From positions 1 to 64,000 of the forward strand of contig JAOARC010000047.1 of the NCBI GenBank assembly GCA_025210745.1: a DNA stretch of 64,000 nucleotides. Reading direction: 5' to 3'. Both the position numbers and the translations under genes were made by a program. Below the pieces are notes generated by a model, which ran no database searches, was not told where the DNA came from, and worked only from the letters and a program-made list of their open reading frames with translations. The stretch is from Bacteriovoracaceae bacterium (GTDB lineage: Bacteria; Bdellovibrionota; Bacteriovoracia; Bacteriovoracales; Bacteriovoracaceae). This document shows positions 8,590-17,797 of the stretch, one piece after another; the first letter of the stretch is position 1; every line of letters begins with the position of its first letter.

Positions 8590-10374
8590 ATGGAAAAAAA
8601 TATTATTCTGTTTCAATGTAAAAATTCAGCTTTGGATGGTTTTTGTAATTTCTTAGAATCAAAAAGTGAATTTGAATTATATGAGATAGATACTGTTGAT
8701 GAGTTTAATCAATTAATAGGAATACTTGAGCAAACCGTTATTATTTCGACTGAATTAGATATCACAAAAAAACTAATTGAAAGCACAGCTTCTTTTAATA
8801 GAAAAGATATCCATTACTTACTAGCATATGATAAAACAATTCCATCCTACATACTAAATAGTCTAAACAACAAAGGTCTAAGAAGTATCGTAAAAACAGA
8901 TATCGACTCACATGAATTGTTAAAAAATGTGAATGACTTATTTTCTTATATTCCACCTCAAGAAAATGATCAAAATAATACCAAACAATCTAAACAAACA
9001 ATTAAAGCTTATTCATCTTCAATAGAAAAAACTTCCTTTAACAATAAAAGCTCAAACAAAAAGAAGTTTAAACCATTTGAAAACCCTTCTAAAAATAAAA
9101 CAAAACAAAAATTGACCCTGAAGCCTTTTAACCGAAATAAATGGAAACCCTCAAAGACAAAAAAGCTTAACTTTCTTGCCCCAGACAATGATGGATATAA
9201 CAGAAAAAAGATTCCTCAACTAAAACAATTTAATCAGCAAGATGAAAAGAAAGGGAAGAATAAAAATAAACTTAATGATCCAAAAGAACAAACTTCTAAA
9301 AGATCTAATACTCTAAAGCAGTTTGAAACGGATAACCAACAAAAAAAGAGTCCTGATAAATTCAATGAACCACAAGAGCAGAACAAAAAAAAGAGCTCTA
9401 GTTTCAAGCCATTTGAAGAGCAAAAACATCCAAATAATCTTAATAAATTTCATGAACCTGAGAAAAACACTTCTAGAGGGCCTGGAAAATTTAAAAAATT
9501 TGAAGAACAACAAGAAAAAAAGAAAGCACAAGCTCCTCACCTTTCTCAAAAAGAATCTCTTGTAAAAACCAATCGTTTAAAACAATTTAAAGGACAAGAT
9601 CAGCAAGATAATGCCAATAAATTCAATGAAACTGAAAAAGAATCAGCAAACAAAACAACGAATCTAAATGAAGAAGATTTAAGTAAACAAAAAGATAAAA
9701 GTAAAATAAATGAAACAGAACAATCAACATCTCAAAAAGATCCTCACTTAAAAAAAAATAAAGATCAAACGAAAAAAGCACCTAACAACTCTCAAGAGCC
9801 TACGGATCAATATAATGAAAAGATCAAATTCTATATTGAAACATACGAGCCGGATGAATATACAAAAAATATTCTTAAAAAATCACCAAAATCAATTGAA
9901 AAATTAGTAGAGCCACATAAAAAATTTTATGCAGGACAAACCTTTGGTATCGAATTTTGTATCTTTGCACAAGATTTTTTTCATCTTCCAAATGATTCTT
10001 TTATAAGTAGACTTAAATTTATAAATCTTAGTTTAGCAAAGTTTTTCAACTCGATGACATCATTTATAAAAATTGTAGATCATGAGAATCACGATATTTT
10101 TGCAAACTTCCATCAAGAAAACAAATTTGATTATGGCCATAATGATATTTATGAATATATTGAACAAAACAAAGAACTCCTCAATACACTCAAAATTCCC
10201 TATTGGATAGATGAAACATTCACTATAAGCCCAAACTGCTTATTATATCCATACTTCAATGATGGTAATTTTTATGGTTACTCTATAACTCATCTTCTGG
10301 AAAAAAATATGAATCATCAAAAAGCAATGCAAGTTGAACTATTTCTAAGCTTAACAAGATCGGTATTTTTCTAA
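8590..10374 (+). CDS. Repeat-rich signalling-associated protein of unknown function
   Basis: 594 residues in three parts. Residues 1-122 alternate short strands and helices like a degenerate receiver, without its acidic pocket. Residues 125-410 are a Lys/Asn/Gln/Glu-rich disordered region. It carries [LF]K[QPK]F at 160, 177, 211, 242, 272, 301 and 330, alternating from residue 226 with an NKFNEP-like motif (226, 257, 285, 343, 371), giving a degenerate repeat of about 30 residues. Residues 412-594 form a globular C-terminal domain I do not recognise. There is no signal peptide, so it is cytoplasmic. Its stop overlaps the start of the HD-GYP gene by one base, so the two are coupled. The repeat looks like a multivalent docking or condensate-forming linker, which is inference. 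Confidence 0.75.
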   Translation: MEKNIILFQCKNSALDGFCNFLESKSEFELYEIDTVDEFNQLIGILEQTVIISTELDITKKLIESTASFNRKDIHYLLAYDKTIPSYILNSLNNKGLRSIVKTDIDSHELLKNVNDLFSYIPPQENDQNNTKQSKQTIKAYSSSIEKTSFNNKSSNKKKFKPFENPSKNKTKQKLTLKPFNRNKWKPSKTKKLNFLAPDNDGYNRKKIPQLKQFNQQDEKKGKNKNKLNDPKEQTSKRSNTLKQFETDNQQKKSPDKFNEPQEQNKKKSSSFKPFEEQKHPNNLNKFHEPEKNTSRGPGKFKKFEEQQEKKKAQAPHLSQKESLVKTNRLKQFKGQDQQDNANKFNETEKESANKTTNLNEEDLSKQKDKSKINETEQSTSQKDPHLKKNKDQTKKAPNNSQEPTDQYNEKIKFYIETYEPDEYTKNILKKSPKSIEKLVEPHKKFYAGQTFGIEFCIFAQDFFHLPNDSFISRLKFINLSLAKFFNSMTSFIKIVDHENHDIFANFHQENKFDYGHNDIYEYIEQNKELLNTLKIPYWIDETFTISPNCLLYPYFNDGNFYGYSITHLLEKNMNHQKAMQVELFLSLTRSVFF

Positions 10375-11345
10375 TGTTATTTTACAAAATAGATTTCACA
10401 TTACTAAAACAGTTAGCCTCCCCCTCTAAAGCTGATATTTTCATGTTCGACCCGATAAGAGGTTATCGCTTCTTCGCTATTGCAAAAGGATATGAAATAA
10501 GTTCCGATCGCCTAGAACAAATAAAATCTTTTCATAAAAGAGGAGCTTTCATGCAAGTAGAATCTTCTTACATAGAAGAACTTGAACTTAGTGAGGAACA
10601 AAATGCCTATTTAATGCAACTGAATAAAGATCAACTAGATCTTGAAAATGCCTTGAAAGAAGCTAAAGAAGAATTAACTGCCAAAAATGTTGAACCTTTT
10701 GTTCTATCACAAAAGTTTTTAGAATGTGTTACAGAAAATAACTTCAGTCCACTTATATCCCGTTGTCTGCTAGAAGTAAGTGCATTTGATACTCATATCA
10801 ATAAATATCGAAGTTGCCTAATAGAGATATGTAAAAAAGCTCTTATAAGAGATAGTCTTATAAATCGATGTACTATACTTAGCTACTTTGTAGCCAAAAG
10901 GTGTAAGATTTATGATCAACTAGAGTTGCTTGAAATTCTTGTTGCTTCACTTCTTAAAGATCTGGGTATTTCACAAATTTCCCATGAAATCAAATACGAT
11001 GAAAATGATAAAGAATACATTAAGCACCCAATTCTATCTGAGCATATTCTAAAGAAAGCTCCACTTTCCTTTTCAAAAGAATTGATAAGATATATAAAAG
11101 AACACCATGAACTAGCAGATGGATCAGGTTTTCCTCAAAAAAAGAAGTCTACTCATATTCACTTTAATTCACAAATCATTGGCCTGTGTGACCATGTATT
11201 GACATATTCACAGGGAAAAATAACAGGAAAAAAAGTTGACCTAAAAATAATTTTAAATGCTTTAAGAGAAAATAAAAGCCTTAGCTCTCTTAATACACAG
11301 TATGATGAGAATATTGTAGCAGCTTTATGCTCTCTACAACCCTAA
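10374..11345 (+). CDS. Degenerate HD-GYP domain protein
   Basis: 323 residues. The C-terminal half follows the HD-GYP plan: LLKDLGISQI (about 193-202), KHP at 217-219, and HHELADGSGFP at 244-254. HD-GYP proteins are c-di-GMP phosphodiesterases that bind metals through several His/Asp residues. Here the HD pair is KD (Lys195-Asp196), the preceding conserved histidine is absent, and GYP is GFP, so catalysis is doubtful. Residues 1-110 are an unrecognised N-terminal domain. It is coupled to the repeat-rich gene by a one-base overlap. A c-di-GMP binding or scaffold role is inferred. Confidence 0.75.
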   Translation: MLFYKIDFTLLKQLASPSKADIFMFDPIRGYRFFAIAKGYEISSDRLEQIKSFHKRGAFMQVESSYIEELELSEEQNAYLMQLNKDQLDLENALKEAKEELTAKNVEPFVLSQKFLECVTENNFSPLISRCLLEVSAFDTHINKYRSCLIEICKKALIRDSLINRCTILSYFVAKRCKIYDQLELLEILVASLLKDLGISQISHEIKYDENDKEYIKHPILSEHILKKAPLSFSKELIRYIKEHHELADGSGFPQKKKSTHIHFNSQIIGLCDHVLTYSQGKITGKKVDLKIILNALRENKSLSSLNTQYDENIVAALCSLQP

Positions 11346-11855
11346 ACCTTCTAATAAGTCATTAATCGACTTTTGATCCATTGGCCCATTAGAAGTAGAC
11401 TTCTTATCATCAAGTGCAACAGATGATCTTTCAATATGATCGAATTTTTCTGACAACCACTTTAATCGCGTAGCAAATGCATCTAAACTAATACCCTGAA
11501 CTATTTCTTCTTTAGAGCTTCTTACATTTTTAACCATTGATTTTAAAATATCAACAGTATCAAATAAAACTGCAGCCACAATTTCAAGCATTTTAACATC
11601 TTTTGTCTGAGATGATTTATAACTTACAATCTTGCCAAGCTCACAATAAGTACCTATATTTTGCGCCCCCAAAGACTTTGCCGCTCCCATAACTCTATCA
11701 ATAACTTGTCCAAATTCTTCTAAATGCTGAGTTTGACTTAAGTTATCCTCATACTGCTCTAAAAGCTCCTCTAGCTTGTCTGATAATTCATCAGTTTCAT
11801 TACAAAATTCAATAACAACTTCATGCATATCAGGATCTTTTAATAGGTCCATCAT
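11334..11855 (-). CDS. CheZ-like CheY phosphatase candidate
   Basis: About 174 residues, mostly helical. I place the start at the ATG at 11855, 9 bases after a GGAG that ends in the cheY stop codon; a longer frame reaching 11924 would overlap cheY. Two features recall CheZ: EEFGQVIDRVM resembles the CheZ active-site block D-L-T-G-Q-V-I-.-R-M with the catalytic glutamine kept, and the C-terminus SINDLLEGLGL matches the CheY-binding tail of CheZ (VDDLLDSLGF in E. coli). The order cheY then this gene matches cheYZ. Against this, MGAAKSLGAQNIGTYC also looks like an Hpt helix lacking its histidine. The last 12 bases overlap the convergent HD-GYP gene end. Confidence 0.6.
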   Translation of the reverse strand: MMDLLKDPDMHEVVIEFCNETDELSDKLEELLEQYEDNLSQTQHLEEFGQVIDRVMGAAKSLGAQNIGTYCELGKIVSYKSSQTKDVKMLEIVAAVLFDTVDILKSMVKNVRSSKEEIVQGISLDAFATRLKWLSEKFDHIERSSVALDDKKSTSNGPMDQKSINDLLEGLGL

Positions 11856-11859
11856 CTTT

Positions 11860-12258
11860 TTAAACTCCAAATATTTTTTCAATCTTTTGCTGTAAGGTAA
11901 TAATATTAAAAGGCTTAACAACAAAATTACTTACACCAGCTTTTACAGCAGCAATAACATTAGCTTGCTCTCCTTCTGCAGTGATCATTAAAAAAGGAAG
12001 CTTCTTAAACCTTTCATCCGCTCTAACTTTTTTTAATAAATCAAAGCCTGTCAATCCAGGCATATTCCAATCTGATAATATAAAATCATAAGGAATACCT
12101 GCCTCATGTGCTTTTTGAATCATATCCCAAGCGGGTAGTCCATCATTAGCTTCTTCAATATTCGAGCATCCCATTTTTTTAAGCATATTTATAATTATTT
12201 TTCTCATTGTCGTCATATCATCTACGACAAGTAGTTTTGAGTTTGGATTAAAAGCCAT
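11860..12258 (-). CDS. cheY: Chemotaxis response regulator CheY
   Basis: 132 residues, a single receiver domain. The acidic pocket Asp13-Asp14, phospho-Asp63 in LSDWNMPGLTG, Thr92 in MITAEGE and Lys114 in VVKPF are all present. ILSDWNMP and the overall block are typical of true CheY, which carries phosphate from CheA to the flagellar motor switch. A GGGAG ribosome site precedes the ATG. It is transcribed with the CheZ-like gene directly downstream, away from the main che operon. Confidence 0.9.
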   Translation of the reverse strand: MAFNPNSKLLVVDDMTTMRKIIINMLKKMGCSNIEEANDGLPAWDMIQKAHEAGIPYDFILSDWNMPGLTGFDLLKKVRADERFKKLPFLMITAEGEQANVIAAVKAGVSNFVVKPFNIITLQQKIEKIFGV

Positions 12259-12363
12259 TATCTTACTCCCTAAAAAAAAACTTCAATACAAATTATTTTA
12301 CTGTATAATAGAAAAAAAATATATAGGAATTAAAAATAAACGAATATAAAAAGTTACGACAAT

Positions 12364-13320
12364 ATGGCCCAAATAAATTATGTTCCCATTAGACTTTCTA
12401 CTTTAAAACACGAAATACCATTTAGCTTTAATATTTATATAAAACTTCCAAGCAGATATCTTTTGTATATAAAAAGAGGTGATTCCATTGAATCTGCTAG
12501 AATTAATCATCTTAAAGAATATAAAGTTAGAAAAATGTATATAGAAGACTCTGATGAAGAAAATTATCAAAGCTTTTTAGACAACTATCTAAGTGATCCA
12601 AACGCATCAAATGAAGACAAAGCCTCGATAGGAACATCAATCGCTTATGATACTTCTGAACAAATTTACGAAAGCCCAGAAACCCAAGAAGCTTATAAAG
12701 CGGCACAAAATACATCTGACAAATTAATTAAATTATTAAATGGAAATGATGAAATTTTAAAAGCAATTTTAAGTGCAACTCAAGAACTTAGCTCACAAGA
12801 AGATGACCTTGCTCATCAAATGCAAAAACATTCAGTTAATACTTGCTCTTTAGCTATTAAGTTTGGAGAATTTTTAGGATTACAGCAAAAAGAACTTCAA
12901 GAACTTGGTATTGCAGCATTTTATCATGATATTTCATTTGTAAAACTTAGCATTAAAGAACAAAAGTTGTTCTTTAAGCCCATAGATCAGATGAGCCCTG
13001 ATGAATTAACATTATATAAAAAACATCCAGAACAAGATATACAAATTCTTCAAGATAAAGAGTTTGCCTCTAAAGCAGTTCTTGACCTTATTTTTACCCA
13101 TGAACAACGTATGGATGGATCTGGCTTCCCGGGAACAAGTTCTCAAAAATTAACTCCTATTCAAGAAGTACATGCTTTATGCTGTCATTATGATAGAGAA
13201 ATTACTATATTCAAAAAAGAAAAAGAGGAAGTCATTAAAGATTTTCTTGTCAATGAAATGGGAAAGTTTAACCTTGATACCTTAAAAAAGTTTAGTTCTT
13301 TTTTAAAAACACTTCAATAA
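12364..13320 (+). CDS. HD-GYP domain protein
   Basis: 318 residues. An N-terminal region (1-70, RYLLYIKRGDSI block) resembles the DUF3391-like or PilZ-like N-termini often seen before HD-GYP domains. The catalytic region shows His156 in KHSVNTC, His188-Asp189 in FYHDIS, KHP at 220-222, and THEQRMDGSGFPG at 245-257. The HD pair is intact, unlike in the paralogue at 10374, but the usual HH before the GYP motif is TH and GYP is GFP. It may be a c-di-GMP phosphodiesterase with altered metal binding. It is divergent from cheY across a short region with a TATAAT -10 box near 12304. Confidence 0.8.
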   Translation: MAQINYVPIRLSTLKHEIPFSFNIYIKLPSRYLLYIKRGDSIESARINHLKEYKVRKMYIEDSDEENYQSFLDNYLSDPNASNEDKASIGTSIAYDTSEQIYESPETQEAYKAAQNTSDKLIKLLNGNDEILKAILSATQELSSQEDDLAHQMQKHSVNTCSLAIKFGEFLGLQQKELQELGIAAFYHDISFVKLSIKEQKLFFKPIDQMSPDELTLYKKHPEQDIQILQDKEFASKAVLDLIFTHEQRMDGSGFPGTSSQKLTPIQEVHALCCHYDREITIFKKEKEEVIKDFLVNEMGKFNLDTLKKFSSFLKTLQ

Positions 13321-13331
13321 AGTACATAACT

Positions 13332-13850
13332 TTACTTTAAATTATCCTGATAACATATTTCACAAAAGAATGAGCCAAAGTCACAATCTATAGTTGTAAC
13401 AATTGTTACCGTCTGTGTCGGGTACTTAATTTTTACTCCTTTGCCTACAATTGTTGAAGGTGTGGCCATCTGAATTCCATATCCTAATGGTATTAAAATT
13501 TTTTTAGCATTTCCCATCACAATATTTGCTATTTCTGAACCGGCATCTGCAATATCATCACAATAATCAGTATATTCTTCCATAAGCATTGCCGAAGCTA
13601 TTTTGCAATAAACTTCTTTGCTAAAAGAAAAAGAAAGTTGTCCTTTAAAGTCACGCCCTTCTTCTTTTCCCCTTGTTAAAACTCCATTCATTCCTATAAG
13701 AGAAGTTATCTCTTCCAACGCTGTATTTGATTCCTTTAGTTTCGGCGAATGAACACTAATAGATGTTCCTATCATAACCTCAAATGTTTCTTTTAGAGCA
13801 TCAATAAAAGGTTTTGAAAACTCTAAAAAGTTATTATTTTTATCACTCAT
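13332..13850 (-). CDS. cheX: CheX-type CheY-P phosphatase
   Basis: 172 residues with the CheX/CheC fold signature: the active-site helix DIADAGSEIANIVMGNAKK contains the E-x-x-N pair (Glu106, Asn109) that positions water for CheY-P hydrolysis. The TVTIVTTIDCDFGSFFCEICY C-terminal strands also fit the family. Only one E-x-x-N helix is visible, as in CheX rather than CheC. It stands alone and is convergent with the HD-GYP gene (11-base gap). With the CheZ-like gene, the window encodes two candidate CheY-P phosphatases. Confidence 0.8.
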   Translation of the reverse strand: MSDKNNNFLEFSKPFIDALKETFEVMIGTSISVHSPKLKESNTALEEITSLIGMNGVLTRGKEEGRDFKGQLSFSFSKEVYCKIASAMLMEEYTDYCDDIADAGSEIANIVMGNAKKILIPLGYGIQMATPSTIVGKGVKIKYPTQTVTIVTTIDCDFGSFFCEICYQDNLK

Positions 13851-13962
13851 AATTACTCTCTATATTTTTTTTAGAATATTTTAAATGCAATAGCTTTTTT
13901 ATAAAAGTTTATTTTTTAATTTTTTTATATATTAAGAAAAAACTAACGAAATCAGATAAATC

Positions 13963-15423
13963 TTATTGAATTTTAACTCTCCATCCACGCGCATGACCAT
14001 CCAATATTTCAATATTCATAGCTGCTAACTCATCTCTTATATCATCAGCTTTAGTCCAGTTTTTATCTTCTCGAGCTTTTGATCTTTGTGCTAATAAATC
14101 ATTAACAATATTTAAATCAATTCTTTTAAGTTTAATCATCATTTCATCAAGAGCATTAATCATCTGCCTAGGCTCTTCGTTAAATAAAGAAGCCATCTGA
14201 CTATACTGAGATATCCACTTTATAAAAGTCTGGCTTTGTCCCTTGTGATTTATATTCCTTTTTTTCTTATTTGCAAAACCAAGAGCATTAAATGCTCTTA
14301 CTGCTTCAAAAATAGATGCAATAAACTCAGCGGTATTAAAATCGTCATTTAATGCTCTTGTTATTTTAGCTGACAACTCTTCAAGCTTTTTTGAAAAACC
14401 ATTATCTTCGACTAAATCACCTTCAACCATAGTGATTGTTTCTTTAGCAACTAAGATTGCATTGTATATTCGAGATAAAGAAGATGCTGTTTGAATAATT
14501 TTTTCATCACTTATCGAAAGTACCGATCTATAATGGGCACTTAAAAACATATATTTTAAAATTTCAGGATGGTACATATCCATAAAGTCTCGGGCTAGCG
14601 TAACATTTCCAAGAGATTTACTCATTTTTTCGCCATCCATATTAATAAAGTTATTATGAATCCAGTAATTACAATAATTTTTATCGCTACAACCTTCACC
14701 CTGAGCAATTTCACATTCATGATGAGGAAAAATCAAATCAATCCCTCCTCCATGAATATCAATACTTTCGCCCAAGATTGATTTAATCATTGCACTACAT
14801 TCAATATGCCAACCTGGGCGTCCTTTTCCCCAAGGTGAGTCCCAATAAGGTTCTCCTTTTTTAGCTGGCTTCCATAGAACAAAGTCTAATGGATTACGCT
14901 TCTTTTGATCAACTTCAACTCTTTGCCCAGCATTTAAATCGTCTAATTTATTTTTAGATAATTTTCCATAATCTTCAAATTTATTAATTTCATAAAATAC
15001 TTCACCATCAACCACATAAGCTTTTTCTTTTTCAACAAGTTCAGCCACGAAGCTAATAATATTATCAATAAAATCTGTCACTTTGGGATTGTAATCATGA
15101 GGTTTAAGCCCCAATCTTCTAAAATCTTCTTCAAATGCATCAATATATCTTTCAGAAATGACTTTAGACTCTACACCTTCTTCATTTGCCCTTTGAATAA
15201 TTTTATCATCAACATCTGTATAATTATAAACAAAGGTTACTTCATAACCAATTTTTTCCATCCAATTTCTCATTAAATTAAATGTAATTGGCCCTCTAAA
15301 GTTTCCAATATGAAGATAATTATAAACCGTTGGCCCACATAGATAGAGCTTTACTTTCCCTTCTTCGATTGGAACAAATTTTTCTTTTTTATTTGATAGT
15401 GTATTATATACAACTAAGCTCAT
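13963..15423 (-). CDS. cysS: Cysteinyl-tRNA synthetase
   Basis: 486 residues, class I synthetase. The HIGH signature is HIGN in [11 protein letters not shown] and the KMSKS loop is KMSKSLGN. The Zn-binding Cys in [18 protein letters not shown] and HHECEIAQ are visible, and the C-terminal anticodon-binding part ends [11 protein letters not shown]. It charges tRNA-Cys with cysteine. It is the last gene of a four-gene minus-strand operon, 11 bases after the zinc-finger membrane protein. Confidence 0.97.
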   Translation of the reverse strand: MSLVVYNTLSNKKEKFVPIEEGKVKLYLCGPTVYNYLHIGNFRGPITFNLMRNWMEKIGYEVTFVYNYTDVDDKIIQRANEEGVESKVISERYIDAFEEDFRRLGLKPHDYNPKVTDFIDNIISFVAELVEKEKAYVVDGEVFYEINKFEDYGKLSKNKLDDLNAGQRVEVDQKKRNPLDFVLWKPAKKGEPYWDSPWGKGRPGWHIECSAMIKSILGESIDIHGGGIDLIFPHHECEIAQGEGCSDKNYCNYWIHNNFINMDGEKMSKSLGNVTLARDFMDMYHPEILKYMFLSAHYRSVLSISDEKIIQTASSLSRIYNAILVAKETITMVEGDLVEDNGFSKKLEELSAKITRALNDDFNTAEFIASIFEAVRAFNALGFANKKKRNINHKGQSQTFIKWISQYSQMASLFNEEPRQMINALDEMMIKLKRIDLNIVNDLLAQRSKAREDKNWTKADDIRDELAAMNIEILDGHARGWRVKIQ

Positions 15424-15434
15424 GAATTAATCTC

Positions 15435-15941
15435 CTAAAGCTTTAAAAATGATAATTCTTTTTTGACTACTTTTTCATCTAAGTCTTTACATATAAGAGT
15501 TGTAAATGATTCGATTTCGTCTGATTCAACATTTATTTTATAATGCCCCTTTATTATAAGCGGCATATTATTATTTTCCCATAGGTTCTTTTTTACCAGT
15601 TTAATCCTGTCTTCAAGATCTGAGTGAGAGTTTCTGAACATAGTTAACTCACTCCATTTATACGGAGTATAAAGGTCGATATTTTTTTTGCCAATTTTAA
15701 GATCATCTATAGATGTTAAACATTCATCACAAAGACTTTCTCCTGTAATGGCACAGCTTGCGCTAGCAAAAACTCCATCGTGATCAACACAAAATGGGCT
15801 TACTCGTTTTTTCACATCTACTTTATCTTCTACTTGAATATTTTCTTTGAAATGCCTTAAAGCAAAAAAGACAATCGCACCAATTAAAACAATTAGTAAT
15901 AGCAATAAAATAGCAATAATAACTAAAAGAAGTGTACTCAT
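15435..15941 (-). CDS. Membrane-anchored zinc-finger protein
   Basis: 168 residues. One strongly hydrophobic N-terminal helix (about 4-29) serves as anchor. A B-box-like zinc ligand pattern follows: FCVDHDG..ASASCAITGESLCDECL, giving C-x2-H...C...C-x2-C. The rest is a soluble domain I do not recognise. Its ATG overlaps the stop of the upstream DUF2797 gene by 4 bases, so they are translationally coupled. The function is unknown; the zinc finger suggests protein binding at the inner membrane. Confidence 0.75.
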   Translation of the reverse strand: MSTLLLVIIAILLLLLIVLIGAIVFFALRHFKENIQVEDKVDVKKRVSPFCVDHDGVFASASCAITGESLCDECLTSIDDLKIGKKNIDLYTPYKWSELTMFRNSHSDLEDRIKLVKKNLWENNNMPLIIKGHYKINVESDEIESFTTLICKDLDEKVVKKELSFLKL

Positions 15942-16738
15942 TGCTCTTTAAACTCCACTTCATATCCTTGAAACTTTCTAATATTAATGACACCACTATC
16001 AAATATAAGATATTGTCCTTTAATACCATTTAACTTTCCACTAACAAGGGGATTTTTATCAAAGTTAAATGAGCTTACTTTAGTTGGATATTCTAAAGCT
16101 GGATACTTAAATTCATAAAGCTCATCATCTAATATTTTAGCATCATACTTTTCAAATATATTCTTAAATTTTTCAACGATCTCTTTTTTCTTGGCGATAA
16201 GATCAATATCGTCCACATCATTTTTAAGCATCTTTCGCCAATTTGTTTTATCTGAAAGTTCTTTGGCAATTTCAATTTCAACTAAGCCTGATGTTTTTCT
16301 ATCTTTTACTTCACATAATGCAAGAGCAAAGCTTGCTCCTTGATCCATCCATCTTGTTGGAATTTGCGTCCTTCTTGTAATCCCAACTTTTAATGATGAT
16401 GAGTTCGCTAAATAAACCACATGTGGTTTAAAGCATCTATCTTTTCCCCACTGTTCATCACGACAAGTTCCCTCACTAAAATGACATAGTTCTGGTTTAA
16501 AAATACACCTATCACATTCAGGAAGAGTTAAAAAAGATTCAAAACTATATCCACCACCATAAGACTTTTTAATCTTTTTCTTAGTAGCAATACAATAAAT
16601 TTTTCCCGTATAATTAAGGCTTATATTTTTACCAATATAATCATTAAGATATATATCTTCCTCACCTAGAGGAAGATGATATTTAACTTCACCATTTTCG
16701 TGTTTTGTTTTTAACTTTAAAAGGGTTCCAATTTTCAT
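15938..16738 (-). CDS. DUF2797 family protein
   Basis: 266 residues. The middle carries a cysteine cluster (PECDRCIFKPELCHFSEGTC) followed by VVYLANSSSLKVGITRRTQIPTRW; the Y-L..K.G.T/R spacing resembles a GIY-YIG nuclease core. This combination is typical of DUF2797 proteins, whose activity is not established to my knowledge. It begins directly at the end of folE2 and overlaps the next gene by 4 bases. The cysteine cluster probably binds zinc. Confidence 0.75.
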   Translation of the reverse strand: MKIGTLLKLKTKHENGEVKYHLPLGEEDIYLNDYIGKNISLNYTGKIYCIATKKKIKKSYGGGYSFESFLTLPECDRCIFKPELCHFSEGTCRDEQWGKDRCFKPHVVYLANSSSLKVGITRRTQIPTRWMDQGASFALALCEVKDRKTSGLVEIEIAKELSDKTNWRKMLKNDVDDIDLIAKKKEIVEKFKNIFEKYDAKILDDELYEFKYPALEYPTKVSSFNFDKNPLVSGKLNGIKGQYLIFDSGVINIRKFQGYEVEFKEQ

Positions 16739-17716
16739 CTAGAAAATGGTATCAGCACTCAGTCCGTTTTGTACACCTTTATAAATAACAGCTGCAGCGT
16801 TGTGTGAGTGTAAAGACTCTAAATGCTCTAGTTGAACAATCCAGTCAAGGATTCTTTCTTCACTGTTTAAAACCTTATAAGTTCTCTTAGATGCATGCTC
16901 AACAAACATCGGATGAGCTCCGTTTAAGATTGCAAATGCTTGCTCATCAACTCTTTTAACTAAGCTTTGTGTTTCTGTTGGAATTGCCGTACGTAAAAGC
17001 TCTATTAGGTCTTCAATCATAAAATTAGAAGTTGTATCGATTTTTGCCTTACACTTCATATTTGATCTTTGAGAATGAGGAACTCCTATTCCAGATCCTT
17101 CTTTTGTCATACCACTAGCAAATTCTCTTTCATACTGCTTGGCCATAGATAGAGAACAAGGGCATGTAGATGAATACTTGTAGTCTAGAGCGATAAAGAA
17201 TTCAAATCCCTTATCTTTTCTATAACTTCCCGTTAGCTCACAAGGATAGTATTGCCATCCCCAGTTATCACTTTTTAATGACTTTTGTTTAACAGGAAAA
17301 CTAAAAGCTAATTTTAGATGAGCTGATTCAATAATATCGTCATCACCTTCGTCTTTTAATTCATTTCTATATCTTTCAATAATAGTTGAAAACAACTTTA
17401 CACCCATAGGTTCATTAATAGACTCTTGTTGTAAAATAGTACACAGCCTGCTCATACTAACACCATTTTTATTAGCATTTAAATTAACAAACATGCTGGC
17501 TGTACAGTCATGAGATCTAAGCTCACCTGCTTTATTTTTAATTGTAACTGGTAACTTAAAATTATTAATACCAACTCTTGGAATAGCTATTAAGTCTTCA
17601 GTTGGAAGTTTTTGGAAATCGTTTAATCCAGAGTCATCTTTTAGGTCACATGCCATGATATCTGTAACTACTTTATTTTTAACTGATAACGCGTCGCTAT
17701 AATTTTGTTCTATCAT
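16739..17716 (-). CDS. folE2: GTP cyclohydrolase I type B (FolE2)
   Basis: 325 residues, the usual length of the FolE2/MptA family. It converts GTP to dihydroneopterin triphosphate, the entry step to folate and queuosine. Recognisable blocks are MSRLCTILQQE near residue 90, YSSTCPCS with Cys185 and Cys187, and GVPHSQRSNM near 212-220. The usual HMSR block reads SMSR, so one normally conserved histidine is serine here. It is first in the operon folE2, DUF2797, zinc-finger protein, cysS. FolE2 can replace Zn-dependent FolE; I saw no convincing Zur box in the 80-base divergent region upstream. Confidence 0.92.
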   Translation of the reverse strand: MIEQNYSDALSVKNKVVTDIMACDLKDDSGLNDFQKLPTEDLIAIPRVGINNFKLPVTIKNKAGELRSHDCTASMFVNLNANKNGVSMSRLCTILQQESINEPMGVKLFSTIIERYRNELKDEGDDDIIESAHLKLAFSFPVKQKSLKSDNWGWQYYPCELTGSYRKDKGFEFFIALDYKYSSTCPCSLSMAKQYEREFASGMTKEGSGIGVPHSQRSNMKCKAKIDTTSNFMIEDLIELLRTAIPTETQSLVKRVDEQAFAILNGAHPMFVEHASKRTYKVLNSEERILDWIVQLEHLESLHSHNAAAVIYKGVQNGLSADTIF

Positions 17717-17797
17717 ATGATCTCCATTAATTAATAGTACAGATATTTATCACAATTATAGTTGATATCAAAGTCCTATATGGTAAAAAAGGCTTAG

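Noticed and set aside
9313-9565. ORFs on both strands inside the repeat-rich gene
   Set aside because: They are shadows produced by the Lys/Asn/Gln-rich codons of the gene at 8590, with no ribosome sites.
11856-11924. Longer N-terminus for the CheZ-like gene, starting inside cheY
   Set aside because: The extension is hydrophobic and out of character; a good ribosome site sits before the ATG at 11855.
12527-12715. Minus-strand ORF of 62 residues inside the HD-GYP gene
   Set aside because: Antisense shadow of a gene with clear domain content.
17717-17797. Zur box upstream of folE2
   Set aside because: GATAT...ATATC occurs but does not form the A/T palindrome with TG/CA arms expected for Zur.
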